15,310 nt of DNA from an uncultured Tissierellia bacterium (GCA_902489145.1 CABTYV010000033.1:1-15310), one strand, 5' to 3'; counted from the first letter of the stretch, positions 7,318 to 14,619 are shown. Notes: generated by a model from the letters alone, not told the origin. Numbers and translations: made by a program.

Positions 7318-7346
7318 TTGTAAAAAAGACCAGAATGAAGTAAAAT
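7318..7346 (+). promoter_or_regulatory. Candidate mntP promoter
   Basis: TTGTAA (7318-7323) and TAAAAT (7341-7346) are separated by exactly 17 bases. The start of transcription would lie near 7353, giving a leader of about 70 bases. No conserved yybP-ykoY manganese riboswitch core was recognised in that leader. Confidence 0.55.
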
Positions 7347-7423
7347 GAAAGCCACTGCCTACCCGAAGAGACCTAGGATTCGTCTGATGGGGAAGCGCGA
7401 AGGAGAAGAGCAAAGGAGTCAAT

Positions 7424-7984
7424 ATGAGTTTTTTGGACCTGGTTTTGGTCGCCATCGGGGTATCGATGGATGCTTTTTCAGTGGCAATTTGTAAGGGCCT
7501 CTCGCTTCCTAAAATCGCGTGGCGGGATGCTTTATTGGTTGGCCTGTATTTTGGACTATTTCAAGCGATTATGCCCCTCTTGGGCTATCTGGGCGGGAGT
7601 GGATTTTCCGCACTCATCCAGCAGTGGGACCACTGGATCGCTTTTTTTCTGCTTTTATTTTTAGGGGCCCAGATGATTTGGGAGGCGCGCAAGCCCGAGT
7701 CCTGTCCGGTGGGCGGCCTAGATTTTCACACCATGCTCCCCCTGGCGATTGCCACCTCGATTGATGCCCTGGCTGTTGGCGTCACCATGGCCTTTCTGCA
7801 GGTGAACATTTTTCAGTGCGTTGGTTTTATTGGCCTGGCGACCTTCCTTTTTTCTGTGGCGGGCGTTTGGATTGGTCACTTTTTCGGGCAAAAGTTCCAA
7901 CGGACGGCGCAAATTTTTGGCGGCCTGGTCCTCATTTTAATTGGCGGTAAAATTTTGATTGAACATACCGGAATTCTTTCCTAG
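7424..7984 (+). CDS. mntP: MntP manganese efflux pump
   Basis: MntP exports Mn(II) across the cytoplasmic membrane and protects against manganese excess. The 186-residue protein has six hydrophobic segments arranged as two related halves, each opening with a conserved acidic motif in a helix: SMDAFSVAICKG (Asp16) and TSIDALAVGV (Asp114). These match the essential aspartates of the family. Length and topology are normal. ATG 7424 is preceded by AAAGGAG at a normal distance. It has its own promoter and an inverted repeat just upstream, suggesting regulated expression. The rlmD-like gene starts 9 bases after its stop, with its ribosome binding site overlapping the mntP stop codon, so the two are co-transcribed. 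Confidence 0.95.
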   Translation: MSFLDLVLVAIGVSMDAFSVAICKGLSLPKIAWRDALLVGLYFGLFQAIMPLLGYLGGSGFSALIQQWDHWIAFFLLLFLGAQMIWEARKPESCPVGGLDFHTMLPLAIATSIDALAVGVTMAFLQVNIFQCVGFIGLATFLFSVAGVWIGHFFGQKFQRTAQIFGGLVLILIGGKILIEHTGILS

Positions 7985-7993
7985 GAGGCTGTT

Positions 7994-9514
7994 GTGTCGG
8001 GACGAGAAGATGCGATTACGAAGGGTCGGACCCCTGCAGGAAAGGCGTCTGATGGTGCGGAAGCCTGGCTTTCCAGAGGGACCGTGGTGATCCTTAGCAT
8101 TGACGACTGGACGCGCCAGGGACAGGGGGTAGGTCATCTGAAGGTGGGGGACCACCTTTTTTTGCCTTCCGGGGAAAACAGCACCGCCCGTTCGGAGGCT
8201 TCCTCAGGCTCCCAGCCGGGCCTGCTCCTGGAGGAGGGGCATCCTTTTTTAGGCTTTACGCTCTTTGTCGAAGGGGCCTTTCCGGGAGACCGCGTGGAGG
8301 TTCGAGTCGTCAAGCGAAAAAAACAGTATGCTCAGGCCCAGCTGGTCCGTCTTCTGGAAGCATCTGCTCAGCGGCGGCCAAGTCCCTGTCCGTATGCGCT
8401 CTCCTGTGGGGGCTGCCCCTTGATCGAGATGGCGCCCGCCTTCCAGGAGGCGTGGAAAAAATCGCTTATCGCCGGGACCCTGCGCCATGTGGGGGGACAT
8501 TCAGTCGCGGAGGTGCCCCTGGTAACCGGACCCGAATGGGGCTACCGGAACAAGCTGACCATGCGGGTGGACGATCAGGGCCGGTTGGCCTTTTTGGGGG
8601 CCAAATCCCACCAGCGCGTGGCAATCGATCACTGTCTGATTGCCCATCCGGCCATCAACCATCTGATCGAGTGCTGGCAGCGGGAGGTGGCACCGAAGCT
8701 TTCTTCTGAGGGAAAGGATTTTCAGATTTTCTCGGTCCTGCTTCGGGCCAATCAGGCAGGTCAGAGCTTGGTCCATCTCATTACCAGCCCGCTCTCTTCT
8801 TTGCAAGCGCAAAAGCTGGCTCAGCTGCTTGGCATTTTGTCTGCCCATGTCCTTTCACGATCCGAAGCCCACCAGGCCCAGGACACGGTGATCCATCCCC
8901 CGATTTTTTTTGCCAGTGAAGCGCGAGCACTTCCGGAGAAGGTGCTGGGCCTTGCAGCTGCGATCTCGCCCGCTTCTTTTTTTCAGGTGAATCGATTTTT
9001 GCTGGAGCCCCTCTATGCCAATGCCATCGCCCTCTTCCGCAGCCTGGGCTCCTTGCAGGGGCGGCGGATCTTCGATCTGTACTGTGGCACGGGCCTAACC
9101 AGCCTCCTGCTGGCCAAGGAAGGGGCGCAGGTCACAGGGATTGAGCTGGTCTCCTCGGCGATAGAGGATGCCCGACGAAACGCTCAAAGCAATGGCCTTT
9201 CCACGCCGCGTTTTTTCGCTGGACGGGTGGAGGCGCTTTTGCCCCGCCTGCTGAAGGAATCCGATGAGGCAACCATGGGCGAGGCCTGGGCCTTGGTTGA
9301 TCCCCCTCGGGCGGGGCTTTCCGCCTCCGTTTCAGAGGCCATCGGCCAAAGTGCCTTGCGCGCCCTGGTTTATATTTCCTGCGATCCAGCCAGCCTTTCG
9401 AGAGATTTAAAGGTGCTTTCAAGCTTTGGTTTTGTGGTTCAAAAGGTACTTGGAGTGGATCAATTTGTGCAGACGGGGCATGTGGAGAGCGTGGTATTGA
9501 TGTCAAGAAAATAG
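7994..9514 (+). CDS. rlmD: 23S rRNA (uracil-5-)-methyltransferase, RlmD/RlmCD type
   Basis: This SAM-dependent enzyme makes 5-methyluridine in 23S rRNA; Firmicutes members of the family can modify one or two sites. The 506-residue protein begins with a TRAM-like RNA-binding domain (about 29-122) carrying an extra loop at 55-88. The Fe-S cluster cysteines are C132, C138 and C141 (CPYALSCGGC) and C214 (DHC). Next come the substrate-binding insert and the Rossmann fold, with DLYCGTG (361-367) binding SAM, DPPRAGL (436-442) and the nucleophile Cys463 in YISCDPASLSRD. The start is GTG 7994; AGGAGG at 7983-7988, overlapping the mntP stop, decides it. About 27 residues precede the TRAM domain and are not conserved-looking. 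The last codons occur again, diverged, at 10319-10357. The exact target uridine (1939, 747 or both) cannot be read from the sequence. Confidence 0.92.
   Translation: MSGREDAITKGRTPAGKASDGAEAWLSRGTVVILSIDDWTRQGQGVGHLKVGDHLFLPSGENSTARSEASSGSQPGLLLEEGHPFLGFTLFVEGAFPGDRVEVRVVKRKKQYAQAQLVRLLEASAQRRPSPCPYALSCGGCPLIEMAPAFQEAWKKSLIAGTLRHVGGHSVAEVPLVTGPEWGYRNKLTMRVDDQGRLAFLGAKSHQRVAIDHCLIAHPAINHLIECWQREVAPKLSSEGKDFQIFSVLLRANQAGQSLVHLITSPLSSLQAQKLAQLLGILSAHVLSRSEAHQAQDTVIHPPIFFASEARALPEKVLGLAAAISPASFFQVNRFLLEPLYANAIALFRSLGSLQGRRIFDLYCGTGLTSLLLAKEGAQVTGIELVSSAIEDARRNAQSNGLSTPRFFAGRVEALLPRLLKESDEATMGEAWALVDPPRAGLSASVSEAIGQSALRALVYISCDPASLSRDLKVLSSFGFVVQKVLGVDQFVQTGHVESVVLMSRK
9479..9505 (+). repeat. Left copy of the rlmD 3'-end direct repeat
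   Basis: These 27 bases inside the last codons of rlmD match 10319-10345 at 23 positions. The first 10 and last 9 bases are identical, and spacing between all matched positions is a constant 840. Together with the right copy it brackets the A+T-rich acetyltransferase segment. Confidence 0.7.
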
Positions 9515-9659
9515 AATAAAGGCTTAAAAAAGAAAAAAGAGCGGGTGAACTATGACTTATGGAAAATAAGGATCATTATGATAACATGAGCTAATAATTC
9601 ATTAAGGATTTATTCAAAAACGAATTAGCAAAGAATGTTACAGCGTTTTTAAGTTTCAA

Positions 9660-9673
9660 GTAATGTACATTAC
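9660..9673. promoter_or_regulatory. Perfect 14-bp palindrome upstream of the acetyltransferase gene
   Basis: GTAATGTACATTAC is a perfect palindrome 34 bases before the ATG at 9707, in the likely promoter zone. It is a candidate operator for a dimeric repressor. The 192-base gap from the rlmD stop is otherwise A+T-rich, with no recognisable gene or GC-rich terminator. Confidence 0.4.
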
Positions 9674-9706
9674 ATTGAAAAATACATTTATATTCTGGGG
9701 GAACTT

Positions 9707-10213
9707 ATGAAATTAATTAGACCAAATAGAAAGTATATCCAAAGCTATATGGAAGCAATTGAAGAAGATGAAATTTTTAGGCCTCATGCAGAAAGGATTT
9801 TTAGTGATCCTGAGACAATCATAGACCGTTTTTATAATTTTGAACATGGTATAAATTTGCCTATAAATTATGTTAGAGCCACTACATTTTGGTTGATAGA
9901 TAATGAAAAATTTATTGGTGAAATTAGTATTAGGCATGAGTTAAATTCTTCTTTAACTAATTATGGTGGTAATATAGGATACGAAATTAGGCAATCTGAA
10001 TGTATGAAGGGGTATGGAACAAAAATGCTCTCTATGGCACTTAAATATTGTAAAGAGGCTTTGAATCTAAATAAGGTTTTGATTACATGTGATGATAACA
10101 ATATCGGATCAATAAAAGTTATAGAAAATAATGGTGGAATTTTGGAAAATAAAGTAATAAATAGACTATCAAGAGGAATTGTTACAACAAGAAGGTATTG
10201 GATTAATATATAG
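9707..10213 (+). CDS. GNAT-family N-acetyltransferase
   Basis: This is a cytoplasmic acetyl-CoA-dependent acetyltransferase of unknown substrate. The 168-residue protein has the GNAT plan: a motif-A strand and pyrophosphate loop GYEIRQSECMKGYGTKM (91-107), the following helix, a strand VLITCDDNN (about 124-132), and the motif-B region NIGSIKVIENNGG (132-144). It resembles short GNAT proteins often annotated as RimJ/RimL-like or antibiotic acetyltransferases, but no specific drug or peptide target is visible. ATG 9707 has a modest GGGGGA six to eight bases upstream. The gene is far richer in A+T than mntP and rlmD on its left, with codons ending mostly in A or T. It sits between two copies of an rlmD 3' end, so transfer from a low-GC host is likely. 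Confidence 0.85.
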   Translation: MKLIRPNRKYIQSYMEAIEEDEIFRPHAERIFSDPETIIDRFYNFEHGINLPINYVRATTFWLIDNEKFIGEISIRHELNSSLTNYGGNIGYEIRQSECMKGYGTKMLSMALKYCKEALNLNKVLITCDDNNIGSIKVIENNGGILENKVINRLSRGIVTTRRYWINI

Positions 10214-10318
10214 AAAAAAAGATTCATTTAATCTGTGCGATATTTAAACTAATTGGCATACTCTCACATACGAGGCTTTTGAAAAATTTCAAAATTTATC
10301 TATACTGACCACTCAATC

Positions 10319-10357
10319 CATGTGGAGACCATCGTCTTGATGTCACGGGAAGGGTGA
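10319..10357 (+). pseudogene. Orphan 3' end of an rlmD-type methyltransferase gene
   Basis: Reading from 10319 gives HVETIVLMSREG and a TGA stop, which matches the end of the intact rlmD (HVESVVLMSRK). The first 27 bases agree at 23 positions with 9479-9505. Upstream in the same frame the sequence is A+T-rich and unrelated to the methyltransferase, with a stop at 10280-10282, so only the tail survives. It is either the original end of rlmD displaced by the insertion of 840 bases, or what is left of a second paralogue. It also forms the right copy of the direct repeat. Confidence 0.7.
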
Positions 10358-10493
10358 AAACCGTTGAAATCAATGGGTTTGGGAGATTTCGACTATTTTG
10401 AAAAAAAGTTAGCAAGAAAAATTTCACAAACCCGGATATGGACTCATCGGGGGATAGTTGAGTGGACTCAATAGATAACAGAGCTATTTTCGG

Positions 10494-10612
10494 CTCTTGA
10501 GTCTGTGGGTTAGATGTTTTGGACTGCTGAGTCTGTGCGATGGATATTTTGGGCCTCTTGAGTCTGTGGGATGGATGAATTTTGGGGTTGAAGCTGTGAG
10601 TTAGATGTCCAC
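10494..10612 (+). repeat. Degenerate tandem repeat, about four units of 30-31 bases
   Basis: Units are anchored by GAGTCTGTG at 10499, 10529 and 10560, and by the variant GAAGCTGTG at 10590. After the anchor they continue with GGTTAGATGTTTTGGA-like or GATGGATATTTTGGG-like sequence. CTCTT precedes the anchor in units 1 and 3. GTGGAC at 10462-10467 and its complement GTCCAC at 10607-10612 frame the array. There is no conserved repeat with unique spacers, so it is not CRISPR. Confidence 0.75.
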
Positions 10613-10682
10613 GAACGGGAAGAAAAGATGAATCGAACACGAAGATCTTCATAGAGCAAGAAAAGGAAATGGGGGTAAGAGT

Positions 10683-10958
10683 ATGTGGCTTTTGTTAGGT
10701 GGAGGGTCGATCCTTTTTGCTGTCATCAATCTGGTATTTTCACTTCAAAGTAAAAGTTCAAAATGGTATGGCTTTATTAGCTTATCACTGACGGCATTGA
10801 CCGTTTGTGCTTTTTACTCGGATGGTGCCATGCGAGTTATCCATGAGGATTGGGGAGGGCTTATGGATATCATGCCGACCATGAGCAAAGCATTGTGGTT
10901 TTGTGTCTTAGCATCGATTCTGATCAATTCCATTCCTCTTTTTAGGGATAAAAAATGA
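10683..10958 (+). CDS. Small three-helix membrane protein of unknown function
   Basis: The 91-residue protein has three hydrophobic segments at about 2-20 (LLLGGGSILFAVINLVFSL), 27-45 (WYGFISLSLTALTVCAFYS) and 69-86 (ALWFCVLASILINSIPLF). A loop with an acidic HEDWGGLMDIMPTMSK sequence lies between helices 2 and 3. Similar short integral membrane proteins are common in Bacillota, but I know no function. The start ATG 10683 follows a GGGGGTAAGAG purine-rich stretch. The gene stands alone between the tandem repeats and the merR promoter, and no clear terminator was seen after it. Its base composition is intermediate. It is real by its coherent topology and ribosome binding site, but its role cannot be inferred. 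Confidence 0.75.
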   Translation: MWLLLGGGSILFAVINLVFSLQSKSSKWYGFISLSLTALTVCAFYSDGAMRVIHEDWGGLMDIMPTMSKALWFCVLASILINSIPLFRDKK

Positions 10959-11124
10959 GTTAGATAAGCGAACAGAGTATAGATGCACTTGCCAGAGGGA
11001 CCCTATCTTTGCTCTTTCCCCATAAACCTTGCCCCCGACTTTAAGCAAACTCCAACTCGTCCTTTTTCACCTTGGTTTCCTAATTAAGCGGACTGTCCTT
11101 GTCCTTAAATTCCATATTGTACAC

Positions 11125-11155
11125 TTGACTTGAGCCGGAGGGAGACCTTTATCCT
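11125..11155 (+). promoter_or_regulatory. merR promoter with 19-base spacer
   Basis: TTGACT (11125-11130) and TATCCT (11150-11155) are separated by 19 bases. This long spacer is the hallmark of promoters that MerR proteins bind and untwist. It lies 21 bases before the merR-like ATG, so autoregulation is likely. Confidence 0.6.
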
Positions 11156-11176
11156 AGGAATAGAAGGAGGTGTGCT

Positions 11177-12037
11177 ATGTTATCGCATGAGATTCAAGAG
11201 AGAACAAATTTAAGCCGAAAAGCTCTGGAATATTATGAAGAGAAAGGCCTGATTCATCCCTTACGTCTGGAAAACGGCTATCGTGATTATTCAGAAGACG
11301 ACCTTCAATTATTGCAAAAGATCAATGTCCTTCGAAAACTGGGCCTTTCCACGGATGAAATCATGGAATTGAAGAAGTCAACGCCTGCTTTACTGTCTTC
11401 TCTGCTGAGAAAAAAACAGGTTATGCTTAACATTCAAAGTCAACAGAACAAGTTAATGAGCAGGTTGGTTGAAGGCGAGAGCATAAATGTGATCGAGCAA
11501 GAACTCAATCGTCTGGATAGGGAGAAGACGATCTACGATCAATTGACGTTACGATTTCCCGGCTATATCGGGCAGATGTTCTTCTTTTCCTACAAAGCAT
11601 TTTTTCAGGAGCCCATTCGAAAAGGCGGACAAGCAGCTTTTGAACAATATATTCAATACCTGGATCGCTTACCTTCTTTTGAACTAACGGCAGAAGAAAA
11701 AGAAGAAATAGAAGAATTAACGGCAGAATTTGATGCTGAAACTTTAATGGAGCTCAATCAAGAAAAAATGAAGGCGATTGATTCGCCTGCGGAGTGGATT
11801 GAGCAAAACAAAGAAAACATCGATGTTTATAAAGCCTATACTGAAAGCGAAGTTTACGGGAACAGTACTGTCAAACGGGTGCGTGACAAATTAAGATCTT
11901 TTCTATTGGATCATCAATATTATGAGATTGCGATCCCGCTGATCCGGAGATTTAGTCGAAGCTATGACGAGTATTACGAAAAATTATTAAAGGCCAACCA
12001 GATCTATTTGGAGCAGAGTGCGAAAGAGAATGAGTAA
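11177..12037 (+). CDS. MerR-family transcriptional regulator
   Basis: This 286-residue regulator has an N-terminal MerR winged helix-turn-helix. The DNA-binding part is about 1-70 and contains LSRKALEYYEEKGLIHPLRLENGYRDYSEDDL and LRKLGLSTDEIMELKKS. A coiled dimer helix (about 72-115) follows, then a long C-terminal domain (about 118-286) rich in Glu, Lys, Tyr and Phe that may sense a ligand. No metal-binding cysteine motif is present, so it is not of the metal-sensing type; it looks closer to multidrug or peptide-sensing members. The start is supported by AAGGAGGT five bases before ATG 11177. It has its own MerR-type promoter and terminator. The neighbours are a small membrane protein and a bacteriocin cassette, either of which could be a target; this is inference only. 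Confidence 0.88.
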   Translation: MLSHEIQERTNLSRKALEYYEEKGLIHPLRLENGYRDYSEDDLQLLQKINVLRKLGLSTDEIMELKKSTPALLSSLLRKKQVMLNIQSQQNKLMSRLVEGESINVIEQELNRLDREKTIYDQLTLRFPGYIGQMFFFSYKAFFQEPIRKGGQAAFEQYIQYLDRLPSFELTAEEKEEIEELTAEFDAETLMELNQEKMKAIDSPAEWIEQNKENIDVYKAYTESEVYGNSTVKRVRDKLRSFLLDHQYYEIAIPLIRRFSRSYDEYYEKLLKANQIYLEQSAKENE

Positions 12038-12093
12038 GGGTGAAGGTAAAAAGATTTTTCGAGAGTAACATATCCTTAGAAACATTTTCGTAT

Positions 12094-12130
12094 GTAATGC
12101 TGGGCTTCTACTTGCCCGGCATTACTTTTT
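12094..12130 (+). terminator. Intrinsic terminator after merR
   Basis: A 12-bp stem with one G-U pair (GTAATGCTGGGC at 12094-12105 with GCCCGGCATTAC at 12114-12125) has an eight-base loop and is followed by T5. It separates the regulator from the bacteriocin cassette. Confidence 0.88.
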
Positions 12131-12175
12131 CACCATCACCTTCATCATGGATACCATTATAGAATTTGAAAAGGA

Positions 12176-12204
12176 TTGCATAAAAGAAAATTATAAGTTA
12201 CAAT
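12176..12204 (+). promoter_or_regulatory. Candidate promoter of the bacteriocin cassette
   Basis: TTGCAT (12176-12181) and TACAAT (12199-12204) are separated by 17 bases, 44 bases before the precursor start. The spacer is of normal length, unlike the 19 bases in front of merR, so direct MerR-type activation of this promoter is not indicated. Confidence 0.55.
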
Positions 12205-12248
12205 AAACTTGCAAGAATGTAGGACGCTGAGGAATTAAGGACGAAATT

Positions 12249-12539
12249 ATGAAGAAGAAATGGTTGTCTGTTTTTGCAGTTGCGTTGGTTGTATTATTTT
12301 CCTCCAATGCGCTTGCTGCCAATCTCGATGATGGTGTTTGGTCTTATGGAGGCCATCACGAAATTGGAAAGTGGGGGGCTTTTTCAAATTACTGGCACCC
12401 AACTGAAAAACATTGGTCACAAGTTGTCAGGCATAGTGATTCAGAGTCAGATAAAGGATATGCTGATGCGGATAAGACATCTAAAGCATTCCTTCACACA
12501 AGTATTGGAGAAAAAGTTAGTTTTTATCTTGGCTTCTAG
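12249..12539 (+). CDS. Lactococcin 972-family bacteriocin precursor
   Basis: This is a 96-residue precursor of a Sec-exported bacteriocin. Lactococcin 972, the founding member, binds lipid II and blocks septum formation in dividing cells. A signal peptide is clear: MKKK, a hydrophobic core, and a cleavage site after NALA (residue 23), leaving about 73 mature residues. The mature part follows the family pattern: GVWSYGG near its start, AFSNYWHPTEKHWSQVV (44-60), which matches the AYSNYHHGSKTHSATVV block of lactococcin 972, and a C-terminus GEKVSFYLGF. There are no cysteines, so no disulfide or lanthionine bridges. AAGGA lies before ATG 12249. The two genes downstream encode the partners always found with this family, which makes the call firm. 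Charge and aromatic content suggest a cationic-to-neutral, beta-rich peptide. Confidence 0.9.
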   Translation: MKKKWLSVFAVALVVLFSSNALAANLDDGVWSYGGHHEIGKWGAFSNYWHPTEKHWSQVVRHSDSESDKGYADADKTSKAFLHTSIGEKVSFYLGF

Positions 12540-12549
12540 TATTTGATAT

Positions 12550-12584
12550 GAATGGGGCTATCTTTGACAGCCCCATTCTGTTTT
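12550..12584 (+). terminator. Hairpin between the precursor and immunity genes (partial terminator)
   Basis: A perfect 10-bp stem GAATGGGGCT (12550-12559) / AGCCCCATTC (12569-12578) has a nine-base loop, followed by TGTTTTC rather than a pure T-run. A leaky terminator here would yield much more precursor mRNA than immunity/transport mRNA. Confidence 0.7.
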
Positions 12585-12613
12585 CATAATATTGGCTCCC
12601 AAAGGAGGTTGTG

Positions 12614-14617
12614 ATGAAGAGATGGTTTACAAGTTTGACTTCAATCATTTTTGTTCTATTTTTTTGTTTTATCCTCCAGGAAAAGCCGGATGGTATGCTC
12701 TTTACGATGTATCCGAATGTGCTCGTCTTATCGATGCCTCAAGATTTAGATTGGCAGGATGTAGAAAAGGATTTAGACAAGCTGGGCAAAGAAACCAACA
12801 GTCTCATTAGTTTACGTATTGCACAGCCAACGGATGAAGATGGAAAGACGTCCCATTTTTCCTACCTTCTATTCGGTCCAGGGAAGTTGCCCCAGGGTAT
12901 GACAGAGGCTAGCAGCCAGGATCAGGAGAAAGTGGACCCGGTCAATTCCTACAGCATCTTACGTGGCTCCCTTTCTCAGGAGAGGCTAGCTGAAGTCCTT
13001 CGTTCTCATGGGGCGAAGACGGAGTATTTTCCCGATGATCATTCTTTATTTTCCTTAGTTCTAGGCTATCTCCCACGGCCATCACTTAGTTTTAGCTTGC
13101 TTCTTTTCGGCCTGCTTTTCATTCTTCTCATCACGATGCGCCGGATTCAAGACCTTAGAAAATCAGGGATACAAGTCCTTTCGGGCCTAGGCCGTTGGCA
13201 TCTTTTAAAAGCATCCCTGCTGGACGATGTATTCGCTATTTTGCTAGGCTTTTTCGCAGCGGGTCTTGTTTCGGTTTTCTTTCTTATCTTTACCAGACTT
13301 TGGAACGACAAATTTATTCTCTTCCTTTTGACTTGTGCCGGAATCTATGCCATAATCCTACTTATTTTATCCCTTCTGATGGAACTCATTTTTTGGCGAG
13401 TGCTGAGAAAAAGCCATTTAATTGATCTTATAAAGGGGAAAATGCCTATTAAGTCGGCCCTTGCGGTCCTATTAATTGGGCAAGGAATCGCTTTTTTGGC
13501 AGTTGGCTTTGGAACCCACATGGTCACTGTCGTCTATCCTTTGTATCAAACGATTCAGGAGGGGACGGAGGCATGGGCCAAGCGATCGGATGCTTTTCAT
13601 TTTAGTATGAATATAGGTGCCTTTGATCCTTATCAAAAAGAATTGCAAAATCAGCGGGATTTAGCCTGGTACGATTTCACGGCGGACGCTTTTATGGATG
13701 ATGACGTTTTCTATTGCGAGCATTTTTTACGAGAGCAGGACCCAATTTTGCCAAGTCTGGAGGAAAGTCGGAAAATTTTGCTGGTTAGCCCATCCTATTT
13801 AAAACGGGAGGAAATCCTTGCCGATCCAAATGAACAAAGAAAGATGGAACACTTGCAGGAAGGCGAATTTGGTCTAATCCTGTCCAAGAATTGTTCCAGA
13901 GAGGAAAAATCCAAGGCTGAGAAAGCTCTTCAAAGCTATCTCTATGAGGCTTTTTGGGGAAAAGAATCCAAGCGAAGTAAAGAAGATATACAACCTATTC
14001 GTTTGCTAAGTGCGAAAGCGGACCCGGTTTTCTTTTATAACTATGAAGGGAAGCCACCAAGACAATATCTGGAGCATCCCTATATTCTTGTGCTGACGCC
14101 TAAAGCTACAGGCAAGTCTATCACTTCTGCAAAGCAATGGTCTTCTCGAATCGATGCCTATCTCCTATTTCCCAGTTTTGATAGGGTAGAACAGCTTCTT
14201 CATAAACATGGATTAAGCAGGTCTGTTTCTCATATTAAAAATACAAGGAATGTATACCTAGAGCATGTGGCAGGCTACCGTTTTGAGTTGATTACCTTAT
14301 TAATTGGGAGCATCATTGGTACACTGACAGCGGCCGTTTCCTTTGTGGTCATGAATCGTTTGTATTTCGAACACTTCCGACGAATGATTTTTATTCGAAG
14401 AATTTCAGGCTTTTCTTTTTTCAAAAATCATGAAAGCTATTTAAAATTACAAGGAGGGGTGATGGCAGGCGGCCTGATCTTACTTTTCGTTTTATCCCGT
14501 AAAGTTCTACTGAATCTTCTGGTCTTTCTTGTATTTATGGTGATGGAGGGCATCCTTCTTCATCGGCAAATGAAGAGAGAAAATCGAAGTGCCGTTACCT
14601 TATTGAAAGGAGAATAG
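12614..14617 (+). CDS. Bacteriocin-associated multi-helix membrane protein (lactococcin 972 immunity/ABC permease)
   Basis: This 667-residue integral membrane protein is of the kind found beside lactococcin 972-type precursors (bacteriocin-associated integral membrane protein, DUF1430-like). With the ABC ATPase it is thought to protect the producer; a role in export is less likely because the precursor has a Sec signal. One N-terminal helix is followed by an extracytoplasmic region of about 110 residues. A block of about four helices follows (about 150-310: LLLFGLLFILLIT, ILLGFFAAGLVSVFF, FLLTCAGIYAIILLIL, LLIGQGIAFLAVGFG), then a second large hydrophilic region of about 230 residues, then three C-terminal helices. 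This resembles FtsX/MacB-like permeases. ATG 12614 is preferred over the in-frame GTG 12611, as GGAGG ends two bases before the GTG but five before the ATG. The ATPase gene starts 2 bases after the stop. Confidence 0.87.
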   Translation: MKRWFTSLTSIIFVLFFCFILQEKPDGMLFTMYPNVLVLSMPQDLDWQDVEKDLDKLGKETNSLISLRIAQPTDEDGKTSHFSYLLFGPGKLPQGMTEASSQDQEKVDPVNSYSILRGSLSQERLAEVLRSHGAKTEYFPDDHSLFSLVLGYLPRPSLSFSLLLFGLLFILLITMRRIQDLRKSGIQVLSGLGRWHLLKASLLDDVFAILLGFFAAGLVSVFFLIFTRLWNDKFILFLLTCAGIYAIILLILSLLMELIFWRVLRKSHLIDLIKGKMPIKSALAVLLIGQGIAFLAVGFGTHMVTVVYPLYQTIQEGTEAWAKRSDAFHFSMNIGAFDPYQKELQNQRDLAWYDFTADAFMDDDVFYCEHFLREQDPILPSLEESRKILLVSPSYLKREEILADPNEQRKMEHLQEGEFGLILSKNCSREEKSKAEKALQSYLYEAFWGKESKRSKEDIQPIRLLSAKADPVFFYNYEGKPPRQYLEHPYILVLTPKATGKSITSAKQWSSRIDAYLLFPSFDRVEQLLHKHGLSRSVSHIKNTRNVYLEHVAGYRFELITLLIGSIIGTLTAAVSFVVMNRLYFEHFRRMIFIRRISGFSFFKNHESYLKLQGGVMAGGLILLFVLSRKVLLNLLVFLVFMVMEGILLHRQMKRENRSAVTLLKGE

Positions 14618-14619
14618 AG

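Larger units (their letters stand above)
10214..10682. other. 469-base gene-free stretch with an rlmD remnant and tandem repeats
   Basis: There is no credible gene here. From left to right it holds an A+T-rich spacer after the acetyltransferase gene, the orphan rlmD-type C-terminal codons at 10319-10357, a spacer, degenerate repeats of about 30 bases (10494-10612), and the GGGGG-containing ribosome binding region of the next gene. Confidence 0.6.

Noticed and set aside
7347..7423. yybP-ykoY manganese riboswitch in the mntP leader
   Set aside because: The leader is only about 70 bases and the conserved GGGGAGUAG and CAACAUACU-type loops were not found. A covariance search would settle it.
10494..10612. 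Possible CRISPR array
   Set aside because: Units are contiguous, degenerate and lack a constant repeat plus unique spacers. No cas gene is present.
10296..10652. Minus-strand open frame of 118 codons across the repeat array
   Set aside because: Its sequence merely mirrors the 30-base repeats, it crosses the rlmD remnant, and it has no convincing ribosome binding site.
10985..11120. Possible decayed gene on the minus strand between the membrane protein and merR
   Set aside because: Short stop-interrupted stretches can be read, but no known protein could be recognised, so no pseudogene is called.
12274..12546. Alternative reading frame overlapping the bacteriocin precursor
   Set aside because: The other frame has the signal peptide, the ribosome binding site and the family pattern. 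This one has none.
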